From positions 2,108,001-2,172,000 of the forward strand of contig CAWFHK010000001.1 of NCBI GenBank assembly GCA_963815655.1: a stretch of DNA of 64,000 bases. Reading direction: 5' to 3'. A model generated the notes under the pieces. It had not been told where the DNA came from. It did not search any database and saw nothing but the letters and a program-made list of their open reading frames with translations. Both the position numbers and the translations under genes were made by a program. Numbering within the stretch: position 1 is the first letter of the stretch; the number at the start of each line of letters is the position of its first letter. Positions 34,448-42,645 of the stretch are shown in pieces. This stretch comes from JAWOLE01 sp963815655 (lineage in GTDB: Bacteria > Acidobacteriota > Thermoanaerobaculia > UBA5066 > Gp7-AA6).

Positions 34448-35192
34448 ATCTCCTTTTGAATTCCCGGACGACTCGGGCGAGGTCCGGATCCCCTTCCAGC
34501 CTCCGGTACAGGTCCTCGGCGTGGGCGAGACGGGTCGCCAGGGCTTCACGGCGGTTGAAACGCAGCGCGTCCCGGGCGGCGGCGAGGGCTGCGGGGCCGC
34601 GGGAGAGAAGGCCCTCGACGAACTGGCGCGTCTCGGCTTCCAGGGACGCGGCGGGGAAGGCGCGCGTGGCGAAACCGTCGGCGGCGGCCCGCGTGCCCGA
34701 AAAGATCTCTCCGGTCAGGATCCACTCGGCGGCTCGCGTCTCCCCGATCCGGCCGGGCAGGAGCACGGCCGCCGCGGGCGGAAAGCACCCGAGCCGGATC
34801 TCGGGAAAACCGATCCGCGCGTCTTCCGCGGCGAGGACGACGTCGCAGGCGGCGGCGATCTCTGCTCCTCCGCCGAGGCAGGCTCCGGAGACGGACGCGA
34901 CCGTCACGGCCGGCGTCTCGACGAGGGCCGCGAGCGCTCCGCGCATGGCCGCCAGCATTCGCTCGATCTGTCCCGCCTCGGGGACGTGCTCGGGGATGGA
35001 GACGCCCGCGGAGAAGGCCCGCGGCAACCCCGACAGCAGGAGCACGCGGCAGCCGCGAGCCTCCCCCACTGCCCGCGACAGGTCGTCCAGGTCCGCCGCC
35101 GAGAAGACGTTGACGGGAGGAAGGCGGATGTCGAGCCGCGCCAGGCCGCCGTCCGCCGCGGGATCGAGGCGAACGAAACGGTCCGGGCTCAC
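34446..35192 (-). CDS. Enoyl-CoA hydratase/isomerase family protein
   Basis: 248 aa from a GTG (VSPDRFVRLDPAADGGLARL) 16 bp after the MBL gene. RAFSAGVSIPEH and GACLGGGAEIAAACDVVLAA are the CoA/oxyanion-hole segments of the crotonase fold. In classical hydratases the two catalytic Glu lie in E-x-LG and GA-E; here the first region reads IGFPEIRLGCFPPAAAVLLP, so one Glu is present and the other unclear. Activity (hydratase, isomerase or ring-opening) cannot be told. It belongs to a leftward run of acyl-CoA and related genes. Confidence 0.82.
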   Translation of the reverse strand: MSPDRFVRLDPAADGGLARLDIRLPPVNVFSAADLDDLSRAVGEARGCRVLLLSGLPRAFSAGVSIPEHVPEAGQIERMLAAMRGALAALVETPAVTVASVSGACLGGGAEIAAACDVVLAAEDARIGFPEIRLGCFPPAAAVLLPGRIGETRAAEWILTGEIFSGTRAAADGFATRAFPAASLEAETRQFVEGLLSRGPAALAAARDALRFNRREALATRLAHAEDLYRRLEGDPDLARVVREFKRR

Positions 35193-35208
35193 GGGCGCAA
35201 ACCGCCCG

Positions 35209-36123
35209 TCAGCCCTTCTTCCCGGCCGGCGGCCTGGCGGGCTTGGCCTTCGGAGGGGCGGGCTTCTTCTTTTCCGCGCGGACCGCCGCCCGGACATTGG
35301 CAAGGAGATCCGGCGTGATCAGGGCGGCGTCGATCCCGACGTCGGACTGACGCAACCGCGCCTCGATCAGGTTTTCATTCACGTTCTCGTCCACGATGAT
35401 GCGCGCGGCATCGTTGATCTTCTTGATGTAGGCAAACGTGTTGGCGATGGCCTTGCGAGGCCCGAGCCCTCCGTGCCCCGGGACGACCTTCTCCACGTCG
35501 AGCTGCCCGAGGCGTTCGAGGATCTTCTCCCACCCGTCCGGGTCCACGTCCGGCGACTGCATGTAGGGCGCTCCCGTCGCGAGCACGACGTCCCCGGCGA
35601 AGAGCGTCTTCTCCTCGGGCAGGTACACCACGATGTCCCCGGCCGAGTGCGCCGGCCCGAGGTAGTAGACCGCGACGCGCCGCGCTCCGCCGAGCAGGGC
35701 GAGCCGGTCCGAGAAGCTCATGACGCCCGACTTCGTCTTCGAGGCCGGGACGACGATCGGCACGAGGGCCGGCACGATGTTCTCCTGGCAGACGACCTCG
35801 GCGCCCGCGGCCGCGAAGGCCCCGGCGCCGCCGGCATGGTCGCCGTGCGCGTGCGTCACGATCAGGTAGCGGACCGGCTTGTGCGTGGTCTCCTGGATCT
35901 TCTCGAGCAGCGCGCTGCCCGTCGCCGGGTCGCTGCCCGAGTCCACCGCCACGACCTCGTCGCCGACGAGAAACCAGCCGGCGTTGGAGCCCTGGCTCGT
36001 CTGGGCCATCCAGACGCCGTCCACGACCTTCTCGACGTTCGTCACTTTCGGGGTCTCGGCCTTCGCCGCGGCCGGGAGGAGAAGCAGGAGAACGGGAACC
36101 AGGCTGCGCATGCCACGTCTCAT
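35209..36123 (-). CDS. Secreted MBL-fold metallohydrolase
   Basis: 304 aa with a signal peptide (SLVPVLLLLLPAAAKA). LIVTHAHGDHAGGAGAF is the HxHxDH zinc motif, LGPAHSAGDIVVYLPEEKTL the next His/Asp region (AHSAGD), and VVPGHGG the last His. The family (class B beta-lactamase-like, also quinoprotein relay hydrolases) acts on esters, lactones or beta-lactams. A long Lys/Pro-rich tail (KKKPAPPKAKPARPPAGKKG) is unusual and may be a surface-binding tail. GAGAGGT lies upstream of the ATG. Confidence 0.9.
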   Translation of the reverse strand: MRRGMRSLVPVLLLLLPAAAKAETPKVTNVEKVVDGVWMAQTSQGSNAGWFLVGDEVVAVDSGSDPATGSALLEKIQETTHKPVRYLIVTHAHGDHAGGAGAFAAAGAEVVCQENIVPALVPIVVPASKTKSGVMSFSDRLALLGGARRVAVYYLGPAHSAGDIVVYLPEEKTLFAGDVVLATGAPYMQSPDVDPDGWEKILERLGQLDVEKVVPGHGGLGPRKAIANTFAYIKKINDAARIIVDENVNENLIEARLRQSDVGIDAALITPDLLANVRAAVRAEKKKPAPPKAKPARPPAGKKG

Positions 36124-36154
36124 CGGGGATGACCTCTCTTTATCTTCATTCTCT

Positions 36155-36910
36155 TCATTGTTTTCGCGGGCCGGAATTGGCCTCCAGGGCCGCCTCAACA
36201 GGCGCGGCGCCGGCAAGATTCCTTTCCCCGCGCTCGCGGACCGCGCGCGCGAACTCCGCGAAGAGGCGCCGCGCGGCCGGGTCGCCCGGCAGGTTCTCCG
36301 GGTGCCACTGCACGGCCAGCAGCCAGGGGCCGTCCGACTCAAGCGCCTCGACGAGGCCGTCGGGGGCGACGGCCGAGACCTCGAGGCCCGGGGCGACCCG
36401 CTCGATCGCCTGGTGGTGGCGGCTGTTGACCTGGATCTCGGCCGCCTGCGCGATCGCGGCGACCCGGGTCCCCGGCTTCACGCGCACGGGATGGTCGCGC
36501 CGCTCGTTCTCCTTCTTCGGAACGAGGTGGACGATTCCCGAGGGACGCTCCGACGGGATGTCCTGAACGAGAGTCCCTCCCATCGCCACGTTGATCACCT
36601 GGAGCCCCCGGCAGATCCCGAGCGTGGGAAGCGCCCCCTGGCGCGCCTTCTCGAAGACCGCGAAATCCGTCGCGTCGCGATCGGCGTCCAGCTCGACGTG
36701 CCCGTCCGCTTTCACGGTCCGGCCGTAGCGCGACGGGTCCACGTCCAGCCCTCCGCCGAGGACGACGCCGTCGAAGATCCCCTCGGGCTTGCTCCCCGGC
36801 GGCAGCACCACGATCTCCTCCCGCCCGAACCCCGCGTCCAGGAGGGCCCGGATGTAGTCGTTCTTCTCCGCCCTGGAGGCGTCGAGACCGAGGGTGAGGG
36901 CGATGCGCAT
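36155..36910 (-). CDS. Gamma-glutamyl-gamma-aminobutyrate hydrolase-like (C26) peptidase
   Basis: 251 aa of class I glutamine amidotransferase fold. GVVLGGGLDVDPSRYG marks the loop after the first strand, LGICRGLQVINVAMGG the nucleophile elbow with catalytic Cys, NSRHHQAIERVAPGL and AVQWHPENLPGD the His/Glu of the triad. Family PuuD/C26 hydrolyses gamma-glutamyl amides such as gamma-glutamyl-GABA. No polyamine genes accompany it, so the substrate is uncertain. Confidence 0.88.
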   Translation of the reverse strand: MRIALTLGLDASRAEKNDYIRALLDAGFGREEIVVLPPGSKPEGIFDGVVLGGGLDVDPSRYGRTVKADGHVELDADRDATDFAVFEKARQGALPTLGICRGLQVINVAMGGTLVQDIPSERPSGIVHLVPKKENERRDHPVRVKPGTRVAAIAQAAEIQVNSRHHQAIERVAPGLEVSAVAPDGLVEALESDGPWLLAVQWHPENLPGDPAARRLFAEFARAVRERGERNLAGAAPVEAALEANSGPRKQ

Positions 36911-36923
36911 GGATGGCGATTGT

Positions 36924-36951
36924 AAGGTGTCAGGGAACAGGTGACACCTAA
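36924..36951. repeat. Short GGTGTCA-family hairpin, copy D
   Basis: TAAGGTGTCAGGGAACAGGT followed by GACACCTA. It overlaps the stop codon region of the thiolase gene and carries only the outermost unit of each arm. Confidence 0.8.
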
Positions 36952-38129
36952 GTTCTCTCGAACAGGACGGCCATGCCCATGCCGCCGGAGACGCACAACG
37001 TCGCGATGCCGCTCTTCGAGCCTCTCTTTCTCATCTCATGCAACAGCGTTGTCGTAATCCTGGCGCCGGTGGCTCCGATGGGGTGGCCCAGCGCGATAGC
37101 GCCGCCGTTGACGTTGACGCGGGAGAGGTCGAAGGGGAGCTCGCGGGCGCACGCGATGACCTGCGCGGCGAACGCCTCGTTCAGCTCGATGAGGTCGATG
37201 TCGGGGAGCTTGCGGCCGGTCTTCGCGAGCAGCGCGCGGATCGCGGGCACCGGGCCGATCCCCATCCGCTCCGGCTCCACTCCGGCCGAGGTCCAGGCCA
37301 CGACGCGGGCCAGAGGCTCGACGCCCGCCTTCCGGACCTGCTCCTCGGTCGCGAGGACGAGCGCCGCCGCGCCGTCGGTGATCCCCGAGGAGTTGCCGGC
37401 GTGGACCGTCCCGTTCTCGGCGGCGAACACCGGCGGCAGTTTCGCGAGCGTCTCGGCCGTCGTGCCGGGCCTCGGATGCTCGTCCTTGTCGACCGTGACG
37501 CTCCCCTTCCTGCCCGCAACCTCGACGGGAACGATCTCGTCGGAGAAGCGTCCCGACGCCAGGGCGTCCGCCGCGCGCCTCTGCGATTCCGCCGCGAAGG
37601 CGTCCTGCTCCGCCCGCAGGATCCCGTACTCCCGGGCGAGGTTCTCGGCGGTCTCCCCCATGAGCTGCCCGCAGAGCGGACAGAGGAACCCGTCGCGGTA
37701 CATCCCGTCCACGGCCTCGCCGTGCCCCATCCGCAGCCCGAAGCGTATGCGGGTCAGCAGATACGGCGTCGCGGACATGCACTCGGTCCCGCCGGCGAGG
37801 ACGACGTCGTTCTCCCCCGCCGCGATCGAGAGCGCGCCGAGGGTCAACGCCTTCAGGGACGAGGCGCAGGCCTTGTTGATCGTGTACGCCGGCACCGAGT
37901 CCGGCACCCCCGCCCGGTGCGAAACCTGCCGCGCCGTGTTGGGCCCCCCTCCCGCCTGCCGGGCGTGCCCGAAGATGGTCTCGTCGATGGCGGGTGGAGG
38001 GAGCCCGGATCTTTCGATAGCCGCCCTTGCGGCGACCTCGCCAAGATCGGCGGCGCTCATGGAGGAGAAGGTTCCTCCGAACTTGCCGATCGGGGTTCGG
38101 GCCGCGGATAAGACGAAGACGGTTCTCAT
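36948..38129 (-). CDS. Acetyl-CoA C-acetyltransferase (thiolase)
   Basis: 393 aa, full thiolase length. YTINKACASSLKALTLGALS has the nucleophilic Cys, NSSGITDGAAALVLATEEQV the substrate loop, NVNGGAIALGHPIGATGARI the His, and ATLCVSGGMGMAVLFERT the second catalytic Cys. It condenses or cleaves acyl-CoA and acetyl-CoA in beta-oxidation or ketone/PHB metabolism. The five leftward genes from thiolase to the D-amino-acid aminotransferase could be one transcript, though heptamer arrays interrupt it. Confidence 0.93.
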   Translation of the reverse strand: MRTVFVLSAARTPIGKFGGTFSSMSAADLGEVAARAAIERSGLPPPAIDETIFGHARQAGGGPNTARQVSHRAGVPDSVPAYTINKACASSLKALTLGALSIAAGENDVVLAGGTECMSATPYLLTRIRFGLRMGHGEAVDGMYRDGFLCPLCGQLMGETAENLAREYGILRAEQDAFAAESQRRAADALASGRFSDEIVPVEVAGRKGSVTVDKDEHPRPGTTAETLAKLPPVFAAENGTVHAGNSSGITDGAAALVLATEEQVRKAGVEPLARVVAWTSAGVEPERMGIGPVPAIRALLAKTGRKLPDIDLIELNEAFAAQVIACARELPFDLSRVNVNGGAIALGHPIGATGARITTTLLHEMRKRGSKSGIATLCVSGGMGMAVLFERT

Positions 38130-38140
38130 TCGTTGTCCTT

Positions 38141-38682
38141 AAGGTGTCAGGGAAAAGGTGTCAGGTCAAATGCAGGTGTCAGGTGTCAGGTGTCAGGTGT
38201 CAGGTGCCAGGTTGGGCCGTGAGGCCAATGACAATTATGTGTTGAGAAGGAAGAATGTCGATCAGGAGTTATCGAGACCTGAAGGTCTGGCAGAAGTCGG
38301 TCAATCTTGCCGTCGACTGCTACCGTCTCTCTCGCCGCCTGCCACGTTCGGAGGAGGTGTCCGGTCTCTCGAGCGGATTCAGCGATCCGCCGTATCCATC
38401 CCCGCGAACATTGCGGAAGGCCACGGCAGAGAGCATCTCGGCGATTACCTGCATCACCTCTCGGTGGCCAATGGCTCCTTGATGGAACTGGAAACCCATC
38501 TGCTGATAGCAGGGCGCCTCACGTACCTGGCCTCGGCCGATCTCAACCCGGCATTCCTCCAAGCAGCCGAAGTGGGCCGAATGCTGAGCGGTATCATCTC
38601 CAACCTTCAAAACTCGAAACGAGTCTCTCGTCCCTGACACCTGGCACCTGACACCTGCATTTCACCTGACACCTGACACCTC
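38141..38682. mobile_element. Candidate mobile element: inverted heptamer arms around a four-helix-bundle gene
   Basis: Left arm 38141-38218: AAGGTGTCAGGGAAAAGGTG, AAATGCAGGTGTCAGG, three further GTGTCAG units, GCCAGGTTGGGCC. Right arm 38632-38682: TCCCTGACACCTGGCACCTG, ACACCTGCATTTCACCTGAC, ACCTGACACC. The arms are complementary, with the ATGCAGGTGTCAGG core in the same register in both. The only gene between them is the four-helix-bundle ORF, whose stop codon lies inside the right arm. Solo hairpins at 31571, 32996, 34297 and 36924 share these arms. Confidence 0.62.
38255..38637 (+). pseudogene. Four-helix-bundle (23S rRNA IVS-type) protein, frameshifted
   Basis: The first frame gives MSIRSYRDLKVWQKSVNLAV, DCYRLSRRLPRSEEVSGLSS. 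The next frame gives IQRSAVSIPANIAEGHGREH, LGDYLHHLSVANGSLMELET, then LIAGRLTYLAS to the stop. Together they make a complete protein of about 127 aa of the four-helix-bundle family encoded by 23S rRNA intervening sequences (S23-like). One base seems to be missing near 38370 (TCGAGC/GGATTCAG). The break could be a recent mutation or an assembly error. The protein's biochemical role is not established. Confidence 0.8.
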
Positions 38683-38684
38683 GC

Positions 38685-39566
38685 CTACGTTACCAACGGC
38701 AGGGTCACACTGAAGGTCGTCCCCTCGCCGATTCGGCTCGTCACCTGCACGCTCCCTTTGTGGGCTTCCACGATCCATTTCACGATGGAGAGGCCGAGGC
38801 CGGAGCCGCCGGGGTGGGCGTGGCGGGCGCGGTCGGTGCGGAAGAAGCGCTCGAAGATGAAGGGGAGGTGCTCCTCCGGGATGCCGATGCCGGTGTCGCC
38901 GACCTCGATCCGGACTTCGCCGGGAGCGGCGGAGAGGCGCACGTGGATCCGCCCGCCCGGGTTCGTGTAGCGGATCGCGTTCTCGACGAGATTGTGGACG
39001 ACCTGGCGCATGCGGTCGGAGTCGATGAACGTGCGGGCCGGCACCTCGGGCAGGTCCACCGAGAGCTCGATCCCCTTGTCCGTCACCGCGGGGAGCAGGT
39101 CGCGCGTCACGTCGGAAAGGAACTTCACGAGGTCCGCGTTCGCGAAGGAGAGGGTGATGCGGCCGGCCTGGCCGCGCGCCAGGAAGAGGAGGTTCTGAGA
39201 GAGGCGCGTCAGGTGCCGCACTTCCAGGAGCGCGTTCCCGATCGCCTCGCGGTACTCCTCGGCCGGGCGATCCTCTTCGAGCGCGACTTCGAGGGAGCCG
39301 CGCATGACGGTCAGGGGCGTGCGGAGCTCGTGGGAGACGTCGGCGATGAACTGCTGCTGCTCCTTCTCCGACGCGGCGACGGCGTCCAGGCGGGAGTTCA
39401 ACGCCTCGGCGATCTCGCGGGCCTCCGGCGAGAGGTCCTCAGCGGAGACGCGCTTCAACGGATGCACCGACGCCTCGGCCAGGCGCTGCCGGAGCACGGC
39501 GAGCTCGGGAGGGGGCGCCGCCGCGGGCGGAGGAGGAGGATTGCGGCCCCGGGAGAACAGGCCCAT
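38685..39566 (-). CDS. Soluble sensor histidine kinase, short
   Basis: 293 aa without membrane helices or a sensor domain. A Pro-rich start is followed by a dimerisation/phosphoacceptor helix (FIADVSHELRTPLTVMRGSL) and an ATPase domain: NLVENAIRYTNPGG (N box), GDTGIGIPEEHLPF (G1), FERFFRTDRARHAHPGGSGL (F/G2). It lies 11 bp after the response regulator gene and should phosphorylate it. HK partners of OmpR-type regulators normally have two membrane helices and a HAMP; these are missing here. The small membrane protein upstream might provide the anchor (inference). Confidence 0.88.
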   Translation of the reverse strand: MGLFSRGRNPPPPPAAAPPPELAVLRQRLAEASVHPLKRVSAEDLSPEAREIAEALNSRLDAVAASEKEQQQFIADVSHELRTPLTVMRGSLEVALEEDRPAEEYREAIGNALLEVRHLTRLSQNLLFLARGQAGRITLSFANADLVKFLSDVTRDLLPAVTDKGIELSVDLPEVPARTFIDSDRMRQVVHNLVENAIRYTNPGGRIHVRLSAAPGEVRIEVGDTGIGIPEEHLPFIFERFFRTDRARHAHPGGSGLGLSIVKWIVEAHKGSVQVTSRIGEGTTFSVTLPLVT

Positions 39567-39577
39567 CCGCGTTCCCG

Positions 39578-40267
39578 CTACTCCTCGGCGGAGCCGGCGC
39601 CGCGGACCCGGTAGCCGACTCCCCGGACCGTCTGGATGATCCTCTCCCGCTCGCCGGAATCGATCTTCTTGCGGAGCGCGTTGATGTAGACGTCGATGAT
39701 GTTGGTCGAGAGCTCGAAGCTGTCTTCCCAGATGCGCGCCTGGATCTCCGAGCGCGACACGACCTTCCCGCGGCGGCGGAGCAGGAGCTCGAAGAGCGCT
39801 CCCTCCCTCGCGGTCAACCGGATCACCTCCGCGCCGCGCGTGATCTCCCGCGACTCGGTGTCGTAGGCGAGGTCGTCGAACACGAGAGGGCCGGGCTCGG
39901 CCGGCTCCGTGCGGCGGGCGAGGGCCCGCAGGCGCGCGAGGAGCTCGCGGAAGGAGAAGGGCTTGACGAGGTAGTCGTCGGCCCCGGCGTCGAGCCCTTC
40001 GATCTTGTTCTCGATCGTGTCGCGCGCCGTCAGCATGAGGATCTTGATCCGGAGGCCGCGGGCGCGCACCTCCCGGCAGACCTCCAGGCCGTCGCGCGAG
40101 CCGGGGAGCAGGAGGTCGAGGATCAGCAGGTCGAACGGGGCGGCCTCGAGCCGCCGCAGGGCCGAGTCGGGATCGCCCACCGCCTCGACCGTGTACCCCT
40201 TCTCCGTCAGCCCCTTCTTCAGGAACTGCGCGATCTTTTCCTCGTCTTCGACGACGAGCACTCTCAT
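39578..40267 (-). CDS. OmpR/PhoB-family response regulator
   Basis: 229 aa. The receiver domain shows VEDEEK (acidic pair), DLLILDLLLPGSRDG (phosphoacceptor Asp), LTARDT (Thr) and DYLVKPFSF (Lys). The C-terminal winged helix has LTAREGALFELLLRRRGKVV and DVYINALRKKIDSGERERII, typical of OmpR. It begins within the end of the small membrane-protein gene (ATGA overlap) and precedes the kinase, so the three form an operon. Confidence 0.95.
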   Translation of the reverse strand: MRVLVVEDEEKIAQFLKKGLTEKGYTVEAVGDPDSALRRLEAAPFDLLILDLLLPGSRDGLEVCREVRARGLRIKILMLTARDTIENKIEGLDAGADDYLVKPFSFRELLARLRALARRTEPAEPGPLVFDDLAYDTESREITRGAEVIRLTAREGALFELLLRRRGKVVSRSEIQARIWEDSFELSTNIIDVYINALRKKIDSGERERIIQTVRGVGYRVRGAGSAEE

Positions 40268-40473
40268 GAGCCGTCCTCGTCCGGACCCGCCTCGCCCGCC
40301 GCGGGCGGGCGCTTCAACCGCGAGAGAACGAACGCGGTCCCGGAGCCCACGGCGAAGCCTCCCGCGAAAGCGGAGAGCTGGCCGGAGGTGGCGACCGAGA
40401 CGATCGCTCCCGCCGCCACGAACCCGAGCAGCAGCAGCCGGGAGACCTCCACCGGGGCAACCTGGGCTCTCAT
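40264..40473 (-). CDS. Small two-helix membrane protein, first gene of the two-component operon
   Basis: 69 aa: a short N-terminus, two hydrophobic segments (LLLLGFVAAGAIVSVATSGQ and LSAFAGGFAVGSGTAFVLSR) and an acidic tail (AGEAGPDEDGS). The stop overlaps the start of the response regulator by 4 bp (ATGA), suggesting translational coupling. I do not recognise a family. A role as membrane accessory to the soluble kinase is plausible but unproven. Confidence 0.62.
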   Translation of the reverse strand: MRAQVAPVEVSRLLLLGFVAAGAIVSVATSGQLSAFAGGFAVGSGTAFVLSRLKRPPAAGEAGPDEDGS

Positions 40474-40547
40474 GACGGCAGGCTCCGCGTAATCAACGGT
40501 GTCCTTTGACCCGCGTATCTTCTATCATCCCGGCGCGAAGGAGGAAA

Positions 40548-41087
40548 ATGATGCAAGCCAAGACCGTCTCTCTCCTGACTCTCACGGCCGCCGGGGTTCT
40601 CGCTCTCGCCGGCTGGGCTTCCCCACCCCCCAAGGCGTCGAAGGCTGCCGAGGCCAAGGCGACCATCGAGCCGAAGAGCGACTCGACCGTCACCGGAACG
40701 GCGACGTTCACGGAGCTGCCCAAGGGAGGCGTCCGCGTTCACGTGCACATCGAGAAGGCCCCGCCGGGCACGCACGGCCTTCACATCCACGAGAAGGGCG
40801 ACTGCTCGGATCCGAAGGGAGCTTCGGCCGGCGGACACTTCAATCCGGGCGGCATGCCGCACGCCGGGCCGATGGACATGAAGCGCCACGCGGGCGACCT
40901 CGGCAACATCGAGATCAAGGCGGACGGGACGGGCGACCTGGACATCAAATCGGACATGCTGACCGTCAAGGCCGGCCCCAACTCCGTCGTCGGGCGCTCG
41001 GTCATCTTCCACGAGAAGGCGGACGACCTGACGACGCAGCCGACCGGCAACGCCGGCGGACGGCTGGGGTGCGGAGTGATCCAATAA
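40548..41087 (+). CDS. sodC: Cu/Zn superoxide dismutase family protein
   Basis: About 179 aa with AAGGAGG 3 or 6 bp before two consecutive ATGs and a signal peptide (VSLLTLTAAGVLALAGWA, possible lipoprotein not supported). Copper/zinc ligands are visible in HVHIEKAPPGTHGLHIHEKG, GGHFNPGGMPHAGPMDMKRH and AGDLGNIEI; VGRSVIFHEKADDL has the last copper His. The two structural Cys (GDCSD and LGCGVIQ) and the catalytic Arg in GGRLGCG are present. It removes superoxide in the periplasm. Confidence 0.92.
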   Translation: MMQAKTVSLLTLTAAGVLALAGWASPPPKASKAAEAKATIEPKSDSTVTGTATFTELPKGGVRVHVHIEKAPPGTHGLHIHEKGDCSDPKGASAGGHFNPGGMPHAGPMDMKRHAGDLGNIEIKADGTGDLDIKSDMLTVKAGPNSVVGRSVIFHEKADDLTTQPTGNAGGRLGCGVIQ

Positions 41088-41088
41088 G

Positions 41089-41122
41089 TCCAAGGTCCAA
41101 GGTCCAAGGTCCAAAGTAGCCG
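41089..41122 (+). repeat. Heptamer array (CCAAGGT family), one-sided
   Basis: GTCCAAGGTCCAAGGTCCAA then GGTCCAAAGTAGCC, immediately after the sodC stop. The same units plus the GGCTAC/GTAGCC edge occur in the inverted array at 52643-52707. Confidence 0.85.
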
Positions 41123-41192
41123 CCGCGCCGCCGCAGGGGCGGGCCTTGCGTCCGCCCGTGCGGTCCTTCTCCCACGATGATTGAATGATCGG

Positions 41193-42641
41193 ATGAACGA
41201 CTCATTCGATCTGAGTCCAGACGAGATCCGGCGGCTCGGGTACATGGCGGCGGACGCCGTCGCGGAACACCGCGAGCGGCTGACCTCCCGACCCGTGTTC
41301 GGGAAGGTGGGCGCGGACGCGGCGCTCTTCGACGAGCCGCCTCCCGAGGAGGGGCAGCCGTTCGAGGAGACCCTCGCGTTCGCGCGGGAGCACATCCTCG
41401 CCTTCCCGATGGGGAACTCGCATCCCCGCTTCTTCGGCTTCATCAACGCCAGCGCCGACCCGGTCGGCATCGCGGCCGACTACATGGCGGCCGCGATGAA
41501 CCCCAACTGCTGGGGAGGGGACCACGCCGCGATCCACGTCGAGCACCGCGTGATGCGCTGGATCGCGAAGTTGCTCGGCTACCCCGAAACGGCGGAGGGG
41601 ATCCTCGTCTCCGGCGGCTCGATGGCGAACTTCACGGCGCTCGCGGCGGCGCGGCGCGCCATGACGCCGGGCAACGTGCGCGAGGAGGGGCTGGCGGGGG
41701 AAGGGCGGCCGCGCCTGACCGTGTACGCCTCGGACCAGGTCCATCACTGCGTGGACAAGGCGGTGGATCTCCTCGGCATCGGGACACGGCAGCTCCGGAA
41801 GATCGAGACGGACGAGAGCTTCCGCATGCGGATGGACCTGCTCGAGCGGGCCGTCGCGGCCGACCGCCGGGAGGGCTTCACTCCGGCGATCGTCGTCGGC
41901 AACGCCGGCACGGTCAACACCGGGGCGATCGATCCGCTGGAGGAGATCGGCGAATTCTGCCGCCGCGAGTCCCTCTGGTTTCACGTGGACGGCGCGTACG
42001 GGGCGATGGCGCGGCTCTCGGAGAAGCTCGCGCCGCTCTTTGCCGGGATGGAGCGGGCCGACTCTATCGCCGCGGACCCGCACAAGTGGCTGTACGTCCC
42101 GTATGAAGCGGGAGCCGCGCTCGTGCGGGAACCGGGCCGGCTCGCGGCGACGTTCCGCAAGTTCCCCGAGTACCTCGCCACGGACCCCGAGTCCCCCTTC
42201 CCGGGGCCGGCGTGGTTCGCGGAGCGGGGCGTCGAGCTGTCGCGCGGCTTCAAGGCGCTGAAGGTCTGGATGGGATTGAAGACGCACGGCCGCCGCGGCT
42301 ACGCCCGCGCGATCGAGAACGACGTGGACCTCGCGCGGTTCCTCGGGGAGGAGGTGGATCGGCGGGAGGACTTCGAGAGGCTCGCGCCGACCGTTCTCTC
42401 GATCGCGAACTTCCGCTACCGGCCGGCGGGGCGTCCGTTCTCCGACGAGGAGCTCGACCGCGTCAACCGGAAAATCGCCAACGGCCTGCTCGGCGGCGGG
42501 TCCTTCTTCCTCGCGCCGACGAGGCTCAAGGGACGCGCCGCCCTGCGCGTCTGCATCGTCAACTTTCGCACGCGGGAAGAGGACCTGACCGCGCTCCTCG
42601 ACGAAGCCGCGCGGATCGGCCGGCGGCTCCTCGAAGGGTGA
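41193..42641 (+). CDS. PLP-dependent group II (aromatic-L-amino-acid type) decarboxylase
   Basis: 482 aa. SGGSMANFTALAAARRA, YASDQVHHCVDKAVDLLG, VGNAGTVNTGAIDPLEEIGE, HVDGAYGAMARLSEKL and DPHKWLYVPYEAG are the AADC/glutamate-decarboxylase landmarks, the last with the PLP Lys. Start 41193 (MNDSFDLSPDEIRRLG) is chosen because earlier in-frame codons are TTG or lack support. It would decarboxylate an aromatic or acidic amino acid; the substrate is not clear from the loop residues. Confidence 0.9.
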   Translation: MNDSFDLSPDEIRRLGYMAADAVAEHRERLTSRPVFGKVGADAALFDEPPPEEGQPFEETLAFAREHILAFPMGNSHPRFFGFINASADPVGIAADYMAAAMNPNCWGGDHAAIHVEHRVMRWIAKLLGYPETAEGILVSGGSMANFTALAAARRAMTPGNVREEGLAGEGRPRLTVYASDQVHHCVDKAVDLLGIGTRQLRKIETDESFRMRMDLLERAVAADRREGFTPAIVVGNAGTVNTGAIDPLEEIGEFCRRESLWFHVDGAYGAMARLSEKLAPLFAGMERADSIAADPHKWLYVPYEAGAALVREPGRLAATFRKFPEYLATDPESPFPGPAWFAERGVELSRGFKALKVWMGLKTHGRRGYARAIENDVDLARFLGEEVDRREDFERLAPTVLSIANFRYRPAGRPFSDEELDRVNRKIANGLLGGGSFFLAPTRLKGRAALRVCIVNFRTREEDLTALLDEAARIGRRLLEG

Positions 42642-42645
42642 GCCT

